A stretch of 64,000 nt of DNA, from the NCBI RefSeq assembly GCF_001742145.1, contig NZ_CP015749.1, positions 2,356,001-2,420,000 on the forward strand. The letters are read 5' to 3'. The number at the start of each line of letters is the position of its first letter. Within the stretch, counting starts at the first letter, position 1. Origin of the DNA: Pectobacterium parmentieri. GTDB taxonomy: Bacteria; Pseudomonadota; Gammaproteobacteria; Enterobacterales; Enterobacteriaceae. Under the pieces are notes generated by a model. That model did no database searches. It saw nothing but the letters and a program-made list of their open reading frames with translations, and was not told the DNA's origin. This document shows, in pieces, positions 49,407 to 58,256 of this stretch. The translations under genes were made by a program, and so were the position numbers.

Positions 49407-49511
49407 TAGATTTATTTTTACCAAAACCGTTGGCAGAACTCATAGCTGACGGTTATTTTATAAATCAAGTCCATGCATGTTTAAAACCCATTCATCTACA
49501 AAGCAAAATAC

Positions 49512-49915
49512 TCAGCGTATTATGGAAATATGGCGTAAAGTTGTTGATGTGACACATCATTTCTTGGCAATAAAAGATCGTTCGGCGATAAAAAAGAACT
49601 GATCTTATTCTTTCCTACGGTCGAACTTACATTACGTGTGAATCAACAGGACAAGCAATTGGTTTCATATATTTACATGACGGGCATATGGAAGCGCTTT
49701 TTATATATCCGGATTATCATGGGCAAGGTGTAGGAAAAGCGTTGGTGAAGATAGCGCTTTCACAATATTCTCGATTAACTACTGATGTTAACGAACAGAA
49801 TACACAGGCAGTGGGGTTCTATGAACGCATTGGCTTTGAACGTGTGGGACGTTCTGAAGTTGACAGTCAGGGACGCCCTTACCCACTTATTCATCTTCGA
49901 TTTCGACAACATTAG
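49512..49915 (+). pseudogene. GNAT acetyltransferase, frameshifted
   Basis: Fragments in different frames rebuild a YafP-like GNAT enzyme: IMEIWRKVVDVTHHFL, then GQAIGFIYLHDGHMEALFIYP, and the intact C-terminal part from 49688 with the acetyl-CoA loop GQGVGKAL and DVNEQNTQAVGFYERIGF. Frame is lost in the region 49570-49650, partly at a run of A. Confidence 0.7.
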
Positions 49916-49949
49916 CTATCGCACTCTCTGAGTGCTTGCTCAACAGTTC

Positions 49950-49978
49950 ACCGACCTAAAAACAAGTTTTAGGCCGGT
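49950..49978. terminator. Bidirectional terminator
   Basis: ACCGACCTAAAA pairs with TTTTAGGCCGGT (one mismatch) around five bases, between convergent genes. Confidence 0.65.
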
Positions 49979-50004
49979 TCACCGTTTGGACGTGAAAAAC
50001 ATGA

Positions 50005-50289
50005 TTAGGACTTGGATTTATTTATAACATTATCAATATAGACTTGTCCTTGTGCTTTATACCTTTCAGTATCACTCTCATGAAGATTAGGGATATCAAG
50101 CAGAATCCCAAAGACCAATTCCTTATCTACATAACCAATATCACATCCTAAGATTTTGGCAACCTCTGCACCGAAAATAATTTTCTGACGGGTATTCTCT
50201 TTTTTCGTTTGTTGTTTATTTTTAGCTTCCAAGAAGTATAGGCGTTCCTGTGCGGAAGCAATTTGTTGTTTGATTGTTTTTGTTGTCAT
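50005..50289 (-). CDS. TraD-like small mobilisation protein
   Basis: A 94-residue helical, charged protein (QQIASAQERLYFLEAKNKQ, RQKIIFGAEVAKILG) similar in layout to the small TraD proteins of mobilisable plasmids and IMEs. It has a good GGAG site upstream. It could help mobilise the element with another relaxase; not proven. Confidence 0.5.
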   Translation of the reverse strand: MTTKTIKQQIASAQERLYFLEAKNKQQTKKENTRQKIIFGAEVAKILGCDIGYVDKELVFGILLDIPNLHESDTERYKAQGQVYIDNVINKSKS

Positions 50290-50317
50290 TATTTCTCTCC
50301 TTTATATTTTTATGATT

Positions 50318-50605
50318 TTATTTATCATCGGAATCCCAAAATGAATCTGAATTGTTGTTTTTAACTATCGGATTTTTAGGTTTGTATGGAATATTTGCGT
50401 ATTCGTATCCTGATACTATTCTTTTCTTTATGGACTTAATACGAAAACGGAAATAATCCTTTTCTTGTTTAACCCTTATCTCTTCTCTTTTTCGATAAAT
50501 AATTTCTGCTGCCTTAGCATAGGCTTGTTCAACATCAGTATAAATACCGTCTTCAATTAATCGTCTGGCTACCCAATCAATGGCTTCATCATGATTTTTA
50601 TGCAT
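50318..50605 (-). CDS. Hypothetical protein, 95 aa
   Basis: Charged small protein (DEAIDWVARRLIEDGIYTDVEQAYAK start), next to the TraD-like gene by 28 bases and probably in one operon. Family not recognised. The 310 bases upstream (50606-50915) have no gene. Confidence 0.55.
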   Translation of the reverse strand: MHKNHDEAIDWVARRLIEDGIYTDVEQAYAKAAEIIYRKREEIRVKQEKDYFRFRIKSIKKRIVSGYEYANIPYKPKNPIVKNNNSDSFWDSDDK

Positions 50606-50915
50606 ATACTCTCCTTGTAATATTCAGTGCAATTCAATTAACACATTTTGAATAATTATCAACAGGATAGAGAATTATATTTTTATCTGATAACTCACAA
50701 ACTCAACAGCCCAATATTTATTCCCCACACCACAGTATTTATTGTCAGTAAAGTTAATACTGTCTCATCTAACTCACCAAGCCTCATGTTATTTCCCTTT
50801 TATTTCACGCCTGTTATTATCTAATTAATATTAATGAAAATAGCAAGTAAAAAGGATATTATTAAATATAGAAATAAAAGAGGAAAAAGTAAGTCTATCA
50901 GCCTACAGATACCTC

Positions 50916-51572
50916 TTATGAATATATGTAGCCACTGAGCGATGCAACTTCATTAACTGGTAGCCCTAAAAGTACCCACTGGAGCGAAGCCACTACTTTT
51001 GCCTGTTGTCGCCACTGGCTAAAACTAAGGCCAGTTTGCTGATTGAACAAGCGACTAAGGTTTCTGACACTAAGCCCCCATTTCTGGGCCAATTGGCTTT
51101 GATCAAGAATACACCCCGGATTTTTTAATAATTCACTGGCTACATTTCTAGCCCGACGATCTGTTGGTAATTTTAACTCAAGTGGCAACTCAGAACATTG
51201 TCTTATTTCATAACCTAGCAGGTTCGAAATGAGGTTCTCATACTCTTCAGAGTGCTTAATGTGACTATTATTACACCGTTCCAGCAAAGCAATAATAAAA
51301 TGATCAGCACCATAAATACCTGCATGATAAGGAAAATGATTACTGGACACAGGGTCAAGATAAAGGTTATTGCCTATTACATTTCCGGGTACCCAAGCTC
51401 TGTGATTCAAATCTGGTGGAAACCATCCTACGGAACCGGGCGTAACAGTCCACTGCGCAAGGACAGTCTCAATAACGATGATCCCCTCTCTAAGCCAGTA
51501 TAACTGCCCAGATGAATGTTTATGCCATGGCGTTGAGTGCTGTGCCCCATATTCAAATTGCTGAATTTTCAT
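50916..51572 (-). CDS. AraC-family regulator, C-terminus truncated
   Basis: A 218-residue AraC/XylS regulator: cupin-like N-terminus (PWHKHSSGQLYWLREG) and HTH domain (WGLSVRNLSRLFNQQTGLSF). The last helix, normally SGYxSxSAFxxxFRRxxG, stops after SLSGYIYS, so about 25 residues are missing. An insertion or junction near 50925 probably cut it. DNA binding is likely impaired. Confidence 0.75.
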   Translation of the reverse strand: MKIQQFEYGAQHSTPWHKHSSGQLYWLREGIIVIETVLAQWTVTPGSVGWFPPDLNHRAWVPGNVIGNNLYLDPVSSNHFPYHAGIYGADHFIIALLERCNNSHIKHSEEYENLISNLLGYEIRQCSELPLELKLPTDRRARNVASELLKNPGCILDQSQLAQKWGLSVRNLSRLFNQQTGLSFSQWRQQAKVVASLQWVLLGLPVNEVASLSGYIYS

Positions 51573-51667
51573 TAAATTGGCCGATTCACCGTAAAAAATG
51601 TCTTTATACGGATATTACCCTACATTGGTTTTTCCGTAGAGTGTTTCTTTTAAAACAGGAGAAACAA

Positions 51668-52066
51668 ATGAAAAACGCAAGCAAGATAGTAATCGATGCA
51701 TTAGAAAAGGTTGTCTGCAGTTCAGCGCATGATGAGAGCCAAATCGCCATGTATTTTTCCCCGAATTACCAACAGGTAGTTGATGGTCATCAACTTGGAT
51801 ACAAGGACTTCATTAGACACATGGATACTCTCAAATCGCTAACAACGATAATAAATATCACCGTCAATTCAGTCATTTCTGAAGGTAATACTGTTTTTAC
51901 ACACCACTTTGTAGATTTGGAAGAACGTCAGGGTGAAAAGAGCGGATTTGAGGTATTAGCACGTTTCACGTTATCGTCAGGAAAAATTATCCGCTGTGAA
52001 GAACTAACCCGTATGATTAATGGAGATATTGGCGATCAGGATTTACCAGAAAAATATAATCTTTAG
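51668..52066 (+). CDS. SnoaL/NTF2-like protein
   Basis: A 132-residue protein of the nuclear transport factor 2 / SnoaL fold (FSPNYQQVVDGHQLGYKDFIRHM, HFVDLEERQG). The ATG at 51668 has CAGGAG upstream. It is divergent from the araC gene, whose product may control it. Substrate unknown. Confidence 0.78.
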   Translation: MKNASKIVIDALEKVVCSSAHDESQIAMYFSPNYQQVVDGHQLGYKDFIRHMDTLKSLTTIINITVNSVISEGNTVFTHHFVDLEERQGEKSGFEVLARFTLSSGKIIRCEELTRMINGDIGDQDLPEKYNL

Positions 52067-52182
52067 TCAGTTTTTCAAAACCATGTACCAGATCTAGTCG
52101 CGGCTAATACAGTTTACTTTCAAAATCGCTCTTTAAAGGATGCTATTCTGGTGGCATCCTTACAGGGCGTTAAAAATTCTTC

Positions 52183-52695
52183 CTATCGTGCTACCTCAAT
52201 GAGAGCCAACCGCAGATGATGTTTAATAAAGTCCGTCTTAAGGGCGCTATAGCGATGTGTATCGTTTTCACTTTCCCGCACTGCTGCCCATTTTATTTCG
52301 GCATATTGTTTGGCTGATTTCTTGTTTTTTATCAGATAATCACGGAAAGCCACATGCTTTACTATTTGCGTATCACCTACGACGAAAGCATGGACATGGT
52401 GAGTACGTTGATCCCCACCTTTAGTAAAATATCGGCGATTTGGAATACCATTTTCACCACGCGCAGTGTATCCAGCATATTCCATTGCATCGTTTAATTG
52501 GTCCAGTTCATTCAAATCAATGACCTCTAACAATATGTCGATTGCGGGTTTTGCCGCCAATCCCGGTACCGCTGTACTTCCAACATGGTGAATCTGTGAG
52601 ATAACCTGCCCAAGTGTTATCTGTAAAAGCACGCTTTCAGCTTCAAATAAACCGGGCCACTATTCATCATAAGGAACAATCGTTAATTGTCGCAT
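52183..52695 (-). pseudogene. GrpB-family gene with nonsense codon
   Basis: From ATG 52695 the frame reads MRQLTIVPYDE, then TAG, then WPGLFEAES and on into HHVGSTAVPGLAAKPAIDIL, the GrpB (UPF0157 nucleotidyltransferase-like) core. The stop replaces the usual Gln of YDExW. Translation from an internal GTG at 52632 would give a protein missing the first 21 residues. Confidence 0.75.
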
Positions 52696-52746
52696 ATTTA
52701 TACATTCTCCTTTCCCTGCTATCTTACAGTTATCGCGTTATATAAA

Positions 52747-53448
52747 TTACGTATACAGCCCGAATAATTTTTTAAATGCCAGCTTACCACTGGTGGTAAT
52801 AGTTACTTCTCTGAACCCCGGTATTCTGGTTAACCACCCTTTTTGCTCACAATGCGCAAAAAAGGCAGCACCAGCCTCACCACCAAGATGAAATCGCCGT
52901 TCACTCCAGTCAAGGCAGCCACAGCACGTTTTACGTCGTGTCTTTGGCTTGGACATAATACCTAACTCCCGGAACTGTTCTTGTCCTGATGGCGTCACTG
53001 ACACGCCATCTGACGTAACCCAACCTTCAGCAACCATAAAATCATAGATATGAACCGCGATCTCACCTGCTAAATGGTCATAACACGTCCGGGCAACCCG
53101 TAATGAGGGAGGTGTGCTGATTTTAGTTGATGATGTTGAGCACCATGATACGCCCATCAGATTTTCAATCAGCCCGGCAATATCTGTTCCAGCCAGACGG
53201 TAATAGCGATGACGCCCCTGCGAAAGGCAGGTAATCAGTCCCTCACTAACCAGCCGGGACAGATGTGCACTGGCTGTTGACGCTGCGATATCAGCGACCG
53301 CACCTAACTCTGTCGCTGTCCATGCACGTCCATCCATCAAGGCGCACAGCATTTTTATGCGGGACGGATCAGACATGGCAGCAGCTAAGGCCGCCATTGA
53401 ATGTTCCAGTTCATCACCGCTATCTGTTGAATTAGCGTGTTTTAACAT
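52747..53448 (-). CDS. ArsR-family transcriptional repressor
   Basis: A winged-helix ArsR protein of 233 residues: HTH near residues 20-95 (MSDPSRIKMLCALMDGRAWTA, SASAHLSRLVSEGLI) and a long C-terminal domain with TCCGCLDWSERRFHLGG. The start at 53448 is one base after the ACT gene stop. In an operon with the ACT and ABM genes, likely autoregulated. Confidence 0.85.
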   Translation of the reverse strand: MLKHANSTDSGDELEHSMAALAAAMSDPSRIKMLCALMDGRAWTATELGAVADIAASTASAHLSRLVSEGLITCLSQGRHRYYRLAGTDIAGLIENLMGVSWCSTSSTKISTPPSLRVARTCYDHLAGEIAVHIYDFMVAEGWVTSDGVSVTPSGQEQFRELGIMSKPKTRRKTCCGCLDWSERRFHLGGEAGAAFFAHCEQKGWLTRIPGFREVTITTSGKLAFKKLFGLYT

Positions 53449-53449
53449 G

Positions 53450-53842
53450 TTACTCAGGCACGACAGCCCATTTCTCCGTTGCTTTACTGGCAACCCTATC
53501 ATTATCGGTCACAAGGATCAGCTGGTTTGCATGGTCGCTATATTGGCACAGAATATTAATTCCCTTCTCAGCCAGTGTTGCCGCAATTTCGCCTAACTCG
53601 CCGGGGCGTTCTTGCTTAAGTTTTCGGATCAATGGCCTGCATACGCTTTCAACCTGAAATCCTGCGTTTTCCAGCACGGCCTTGGCAGCATCCCCCTTCT
53701 CAACAAGAAAATGCGCATGTGCTTTGTCTGCGACGGTAAATACGCCACCACCCTCAAGCCCAATATCGTTTTGACCTAATACCGTCCCCAGTGCCGCCAG
53801 TTCGCCCGGCGCATTATTTAAAACAACATGGATGTCATACAT
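53450..53842 (-). CDS. ACT-domain protein
   Basis: A 130-residue protein with two ACT repeats: [28 protein letters not shown] and [23 protein letters not shown] domains bind amino acids and regulate. The start is taken at 53842, where homology begins, overlapping the ABM gene by eight bases. Confidence 0.82.
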   Translation of the reverse strand: MYDIHVVLNNAPGELAALGTVLGQNDIGLEGGGVFTVADKAHAHFLVEKGDAAKAVLENAGFQVESVCRPLIRKLKQERPGELGEIAATLAEKGINILCQYSDHANQLILVTDNDRVASKATEKWAVVPE

Positions 53843-54158
53843 CGGCCTGACCTCTGGTTTCTGATGAATAGTCTCTGAGCACATGGGTAATACGGATGCG
53901 ATAAAAAGAGAAGATAGATTGACGTCCCTCTGCCTGAGCCGCCTTATGCAGAACGTTTTGTTTCCATAACAATACGGCTTCTTCATCCCGCCACCAAGAC
54001 AATGACAGTATCTTTCCCGATGTTGTCAGGTTCTGAAAACGCTCGATAGAAATGAAACCATCAATATCGGCTAATAGCGGTTTCAATTCAGCAGCAAGTT
54101 GGAGATAACGCTCTTGCTGTGCGTCAACAACATTTGCTTCAAAAAGCACTGCGATCAC
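53835..54158 (-). CDS. Antibiotic-biosynthesis-monooxygenase-like protein
   Basis: A 107-residue ABM-fold protein ([29 protein letters not shown] begins it, with [10 protein letters not shown] and [10 protein letters not shown]). Starts at GTG 54158. First gene of the ABM-ACT-ArsR operon. Role, possibly oxidative chemistry or heme-like ligand binding, is unknown. Confidence 0.8.
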   Translation of the reverse strand: MIAVLFEANVVDAQQERYLQLAAELKPLLADIDGFISIERFQNLTTSGKILSLSWWRDEEAVLLWKQNVLHKAAQAEGRQSIFSFYRIRITHVLRDYSSETRGQADV

Positions 54159-54269
54159 ATTCCTACCCTCTATGTATTAGACACGGGTATGACTGTACCG
54201 TTTTCAGTGCTGAACACTTCGACAGAGAGCGAAATATGAATGTCATCATCAATAGCATCTGTGGTAGTG

Positions 54270-54539
54270 TCAGTGATAAAGGTCTTCCGGTGATACACAG
54301 CCACGCCTCATTTTCTCAAATAACTGTTGTAATCTCTTAGCCCTCAATTTCTGAGCCTTTTTCTCACCAATCTCCTGATAGTATTCTTCACGGCGCTCCG
54401 CTACTACCTTACGGAACTTCTTCAACAGTTGATTCAAGGTTTTTAAATCAGTTGTAGCCGCTTCAGCTTGGATTTCTCTATACATATACATAACATGGAA
54501 TTCATCAATCATATTATATCCCTTATTTTTATCATTCAT
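54270..54539 (-). CDS. H-NS-like protein without DNA-binding domain
   Basis: An 89-residue protein matching only the N-terminal half of H-NS: dimerisation helices (about 20-75, KVVAERREEYYQEIGEKKAQ) and the second oligomerisation site MRRGCVSPEDL. It ends before any DNA-binding domain, like H-NST from E. coli islands, which blocks H-NS by forming mixed oligomers. ATG 54539 follows AGAGGG. It may lift silencing of this AT-rich island. Confidence 0.75.
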   Translation of the reverse strand: MNDKNKGYNMIDEFHVMYMYREIQAEAATTDLKTLNQLLKKFRKVVAERREEYYQEIGEKKAQKLRAKRLQQLFEKMRRGCVSPEDLYH

Positions 54540-54581
54540 GTTATTTCCCTCTTTCGAGGGAATAGTCATTACATCTAAAGT

Positions 54582-54932
54582 TCAAACAACTGTCATTTTC
54601 ATCTTCCAATAAACAGAATCTTGATTTTCATCTTGATTTATATTTTTAAACACGAGTTCAATGATATGCTCCAGATGCCAATGAAAAACCTCTTCCTTCA
54701 AATCATTTTTATTGATACCAGATATATTATTTTTGATAGAGCATTTCATTATTTCACGAGTTATCAACAAATCATAAGTAACTTCTGAAATCTTCCCCCA
54801 ACTAAAAATATAGATTGCTGTTTCAGGATCTTTTTCATAAATGTTGTATATCTCATCGCAGAATCCTTGTAGTATATTAGCGACAAACTCATTTGTTGTT
54901 TTATCATGACTGTTTAATACAATCTCTTTCAT
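54582..54932 (-). CDS. Hypothetical protein, 116 aa
   Basis: No family recognised. Helical, acidic protein with GAGGAA before the ATG. Same strand and spacing as its neighbours, probably in one cluster with the H-NS-like gene. Confidence 0.5.
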   Translation of the reverse strand: MKEIVLNSHDKTTNEFVANILQGFCDEIYNIYEKDPETAIYIFSWGKISEVTYDLLITREIMKCSIKNNISGINKNDLKEEVFHWHLEHIIELVFKNINQDENQDSVYWKMKMTVV

Positions 54933-54971
54933 TTCCTCATCCTTATTTTTCAGTAAATAATTAGTAAAACA

Positions 54972-55208
54972 TTAGTTATTATAAACGATATTGATGATGA
55001 CACAGCCATACTCCAGCCCTAAATCATCGACTAGTTCGTTATTAATAAATCGATTTAACTCATCAAGTAAGTTTCTATCACACATGATTTCTTCAACTGA
55101 ATACCCAGTAATGGCAATAAATATTTCAAACCGCTCTTGAATGGTATTCATTACTTCTGGCGTTCCGTCGCACAACATGCTGACTACTACTGATATTTTA
55201 TTAGTCAT
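54972..55208 (-). CDS. Hypothetical protein, 78 aa
   Basis: Small protein with an AGGGAG ribosome site. Beta/alpha pattern with a hydrophobic C-terminus (GCVIINIVYNN). No family recognised. Followed upstream by a GCCCCTTACGGGGC hairpin (about 55234-55250). Confidence 0.5.
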   Translation of the reverse strand: MTNKISVVVSMLCDGTPEVMNTIQERFEIFIAITGYSVEEIMCDRNLLDELNRFINNELVDDLGLEYGCVIINIVYNN

Positions 55209-55233
55209 TTATATCTCCCTCTTATATTTTTGG

Positions 55234-55250
55234 TTAGCCCCTTACGGGGC
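55234..55250. terminator. Hairpin GCCCC-N-GGGGC, copy 1
   Basis: TAGCCCCTTACGGGGCA stem-loop between small genes. A second, near-identical one at 55553-55570 suggests duplicated units. Confidence 0.55.
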
Positions 55251-55261
55251 AAGATTAGTTC

Positions 55262-55360
55262 TTACTTTCTAAAACCTTCTGAATACCCTACTAACATGGC
55301 AGCGACCAGTTCAAAGTTGTTCTGAATATGGTTAATCACATGGATAATAAATAGACTCAT
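55262..55360 (-). CDS. Very small ORF, 32 aa
   Basis: ATG to TAA, overlapping the end of the 57-codon gene upstream, with the ending YSEGFRK. Translational coupling possible. No homology known; weak ribosome site. Confidence 0.25.
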   Translation of the reverse strand: MSLFIIHVINHIQNNFELVAAMLVGYSEGFRK

Positions 55361-55505
55361 AAAAACCCGGGTCATCTAAATAATCATTGACGTCACCATC
55401 ACCATCGACTTCCATGAACATATTCCAGCTTGCGGAATACGTTCTACAGGCAAGGTCATAGAACAGTTCGGTTGATTTATTAACACCTATTATTTCTTTA
55501 AACAT
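55332..55505 (-). CDS. Small ORF, 57 aa
   Basis: MFKEIIGVNKSTELF start, acidic, with DGDGDVNDYLDD. AGGG lies about eight bases before the ATG. Its context in a run of minus-strand small genes with the same spacing makes it likely real. No family recognised. Confidence 0.45.
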   Translation of the reverse strand: MFKEIIGVNKSTELFYDLACRTYSASWNMFMEVDGDGDVNDYLDDPGFYESIYYPCD

Positions 55506-55552
55506 ATTTATACCCTCATAGTTAAATGCTTATTTAATTCATTGTGTTTTTC

Positions 55553-55570
55553 ATTAGCCCCTTTCGGGGC
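55553..55570. terminator. Hairpin GCCCC-N-GGGGC, copy 2
   Basis: TAGCCCCTTTCGGGGCC stem-loop, near-identical to copy 1 about 320 bases away. Confidence 0.55.
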
Positions 55571-55584
55571 CGAATACTCTGCTG

Positions 55585-55884
55585 TTAGCTCATGCTAAAA
55601 AGTAATGCCTTGATATGGGCACTTTTCATTTCCAATATAACTTTATCCATATCAACATAAATCAGTCTTTCTCTTTTACCAGCCTCTTCCATATGTCCAT
55701 CAAAACGCTTAGCCAGATAATCTTTAACATGTGAAAGATACGATTCCGTTCTATTATTATCTAACATAATAGATGCGACTAACTCATGATCTCTTTGCTC
55801 TTTATATATCAGAATTCCTGTCACATAAAAATACTTTGCCATAGCATAAAAAGTTTTTGTGGATGAATTTTTGATATTTTTCAT
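55585..55884 (-). CDS. Hypothetical protein, 99 aa
   Basis: Basic helical protein with no recognised family. AGAGGA upstream but at long spacing. Starts about 45 bases after the AlpA-like gene, likely one transcript. Confidence 0.5.
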   Translation of the reverse strand: MKNIKNSSTKTFYAMAKYFYVTGILIYKEQRDHELVASIMLDNNRTESYLSHVKDYLAKRFDGHMEEAGKRERLIYVDMDKVILEMKSAHIKALLFSMS

Positions 55885-55928
55885 TTCTAGATTATTTATT
55901 TTATTTCCTCTTGTTGTTATTAATATTT

Positions 55929-56147
55929 TTATTCAAATACAGGGCGTGAATCAGAAATTATTTTCTCAATCCACTCATCAATCTCACTTTCTATAAAAGC
56001 AATAGACCTTAATCCCGTTTTAACCTGCGAAGGAAACCGTCCAGCCTTAATAAGCTCATAAACCCACGTCTTTCCGAACCCTGTTCTTCTAATCACCTCT
56101 GGTAAACGAATAAGGCGGTGTTTTTTATTTGCTACGATTTGAACCAT
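55929..56147 (-). CDS. AlpA-family regulator (element 2)
   Basis: A 72-residue MerR-like winged helix (RLIRLPEVIRRTGFGKTWVYELIKAGRFPSQV begins the core; ends FIESEIDEWIEKI). Strong AGGAG. It probably regulates or assists the element 2 integrase, as the AlpA at 4604 may for element 1. Confidence 0.85.
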   Translation of the reverse strand: MVQIVANKKHRLIRLPEVIRRTGFGKTWVYELIKAGRFPSQVKTGLRSIAFIESEIDEWIEKIISDSRPVFE

Positions 56148-56297
56148 ATTTATCTCCTGTGTTAGTTGATGGAAATAATTGTATGGATAACGCTTGTAAA
56201 AAACGAGGTTGGTTCACCAACCCTGAATAGAAGGGAAGTTCAGGACCAGTGAATTTCGGGGATTTTTATGAGGGGTGAATGCCGGGGACGTTCAGGC

Positions 56298-56732
56298 TTA
56301 GCGAACATCCCTTGTTTTCTTTTTGTCTTCAGGTTTGTCATTCATGCCTATGACTTCAATAATATTCGAACTCTTTATAAGCATATTTTTTATGAAAAAA
56401 TCATTCAACGATTTGAAATAATTATCATTGTTTAAAAACTCAAACGAAGTCCTTGTCATTGGCCTGACAGCATAACTGTGTGCCAGAATATGGCTGTCAG
56501 AGACCCATTTAGCCTCATGTATAACCTTACCAGAACGAATCATGGCATCATGGTATATCGCCAGCATTTGGTTCTCTTCACCTGCGGTTTCCCACTGTTA
56601 CCTTGCTTTATAAGCAAAGATCCGCCTTTCCAACTCGGCATAAATTTGTTCTAGCGTTAAATCTTTCAGCACATCATAGCGACTTACATCAAACCATTCG
56701 CTTAATGCTTCGACGATCTCCGCTTTAGACAT
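56298..56732 (-). pseudogene. Island gene with in-frame TAA
   Basis: From ATG 56732 (MSKAEIVEALSEWFDVS) the frame meets TAA after 44 codons, then continues in phase (QWETAGEENQMLAIYHDAM) to a stop at 56298, in all a 145-codon gene with one nonsense codon. The change is a likely CAA-to-TAA transition. Family unknown. Confidence 0.55.
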
Positions 56733-57044
56733 CTTTTTTTGTCATTGTTTTCTCTATAAATGTTGGTTTTGAGTTGTGATAAAGCTATCTTATTCAACAA
56801 CATAGAGAAAGTGAAAAAGATGTCAGGCATCCCAAGATAGGGGCATTGAAGAATTGATTTTAATTGATCATTACTTGACCGATTTTCGCAAATCACTTGC
56901 TCCCGCATACCTTTAAGAAGTTTATCTATGGCTTAAGCTGTTCTTCCATTGAGTGCCAGCAACGGGCGATAATAGGGGGAGAAAGTACAGATCCGTCGAT
57001 AACCGACTCACCAAGTCGAAAGGAAGTACAGATTTAAACTCAAT

Positions 57045-57512
57045 ATGTATAATCATTCTCAACATTCGCAATTCAACGGAAAATGCAACTTGAATATCGA
57101 AATTTGTGAACAAATTACCGAAATGGCTAAGGCCGAGCTATTGGAAGGGTTACGAGGATTTAACCATCGGTACGTAAAAACCAAATCATGGGGGGATCTT
57201 GGCGTTTTTTGCAGAAGTGATTCAGGAGTAATGACTGGAGGTCTTATTGGCACCACGAAAGGCCTGTGGCTTTGCATAGATTACTTGTGGGTAAATGATG
57301 ATGCCAGAGGCTCGGGGCTTGGAAGCAAATTGCTCAACTTGGCTGAACAGGAAGGGATACGAACTGGCTGCCGACATGCACTGGTTGAAACGTTCAGTTT
57401 TCAGGCTCAGCCCTTTTATGAAAAGCAGGGCTATAAATTACAGATGAGTCTGCCTGATTTCCCAGAAGCAGGAATTCAGAACTTAACACTGATAAAACTC
57501 AATCTGGGATAG
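57045..57512 (+). CDS. GNAT N-acetyltransferase
   Basis: A 155-residue acetyltransferase with the acetyl-CoA loop region [18 protein letters not shown] and a C-terminal [16 protein letters not shown]. The ribosome site is weak, so a slightly later start is possible. Last intact gene before the right end of element 2. Substrate unknown. Confidence 0.82.
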   Translation: MYNHSQHSQFNGKCNLNIEICEQITEMAKAELLEGLRGFNHRYVKTKSWGDLGVFCRSDSGVMTGGLIGTTKGLWLCIDYLWVNDDARGSGLGSKLLNLAEQEGIRTGCRHALVETFSFQAQPFYEKQGYKLQMSLPDFPEAGIQNLTLIKLNLG

Positions 57513-57850
57513 CCAATACTGGTTTAAATACGCTAAAAATTCCGATTTTCGCTCCAAGCAGCCTATCACATAGCCTGTAGATACTTCGGATTTTGATTTT
57601 GCTTGTACTAATTAACTAGATGGAGGTCCTTACTCATAGTATCTACACCTCCTGAACTATAGATTGTAAACTATGAACAAAGTAAAAAATCGACTTATAA
57701 CTTCACAATAAGATGTTTTTATTGCATTAAAATCATAGTAATGATGACAACATGATATTGAACTCGATAATGTCATTGGATAGCAATTGACAACAAAATG
57801 TTGTTATAACAAATTGTTTTAATTGACATTTTATCTATATGCATTAAATA
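57513..57850. other. Gene-free stretch before right att of element 2
   Basis: No supported gene or RNA. AT-rich. Confidence 0.4.
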
Positions 57851-57853
57851 ATG

Positions 57854-57871
57854 TTGGTAGAATTGTTGGTA
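57854..57871 (+). promoter_or_regulatory. Putative arm pair, element 2 right
   Basis: TTGGTA-N6-TTGGTA, about 60 bases before the decayed core at 57931; the same pair and distance as at 227-244. Confidence 0.5.
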
Positions 57872-57930
57872 TAAATAACACTTAGACAAACAAAGTCACT
57901 AATAAAAGGACATACAGATGAAGTTCGAGT

Positions 57931-57944
57931 CCAGCCAGAGCCAA
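57931..57944 (+). other. Decayed att core, right end of element 2
   Basis: Preceded by TTCGAGT, as in tRNA-Asn, then CCAGCCAGAGCCAA: the standard core with one substitution and three bases missing. The upstream sequence is not a tRNA. Reads as a worn right junction. Confidence 0.6.
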
Positions 57945-57950
57945 TTTAGA

Positions 57951-57987
57951 AAATCCCGCTTAAGGAAACTTAAGCGGGATTTTTGCT
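57951..57987 (+). terminator. Terminator after the decayed core
   Basis: Perfect 14-base stem (57951-57964 with 57969-57982), GAAA loop, then T-rich. Confidence 0.88.
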
Positions 57988-58000
57988 ATTTTACATATTA

Positions 58001-58256
58001 TTCAATGAGTTAGATTAAAATATCTTCCCGATGCATTTTCAGTTTTCCCTCTGCATCGGGAGAATTTGGTGGTCAGATTTGGGGTCAAGTTGGTTCGATG
58101 ACGGTGTGATCCCCAAATGTCTCTTAACGACTCAAAAATCCGCAAATTAAAACCATCAGCAAAATCCTTCAAAGTTTCCGATTCTCACGGTCTGTACCTT
58201 TTAGTTAATCCAGGCGGTTCACGTCTCTGGTATCTCAACTATCGTATCAATAGAAA
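58001..58256 (+). repeat. 255-base direct repeat, copy 2
   Basis: Near-identical to 368-622: hairpin leader (58027-58034 with 58053-58060), TTGGTGGTCA at 58066-58075, and integrase start. Confidence 0.9.

Noticed and set aside
49417..49562. Open frame between the hns relic and GNAT relic
   Set aside because: It overlaps the GNAT start in another frame and shows no ribosome site or recognisable family.
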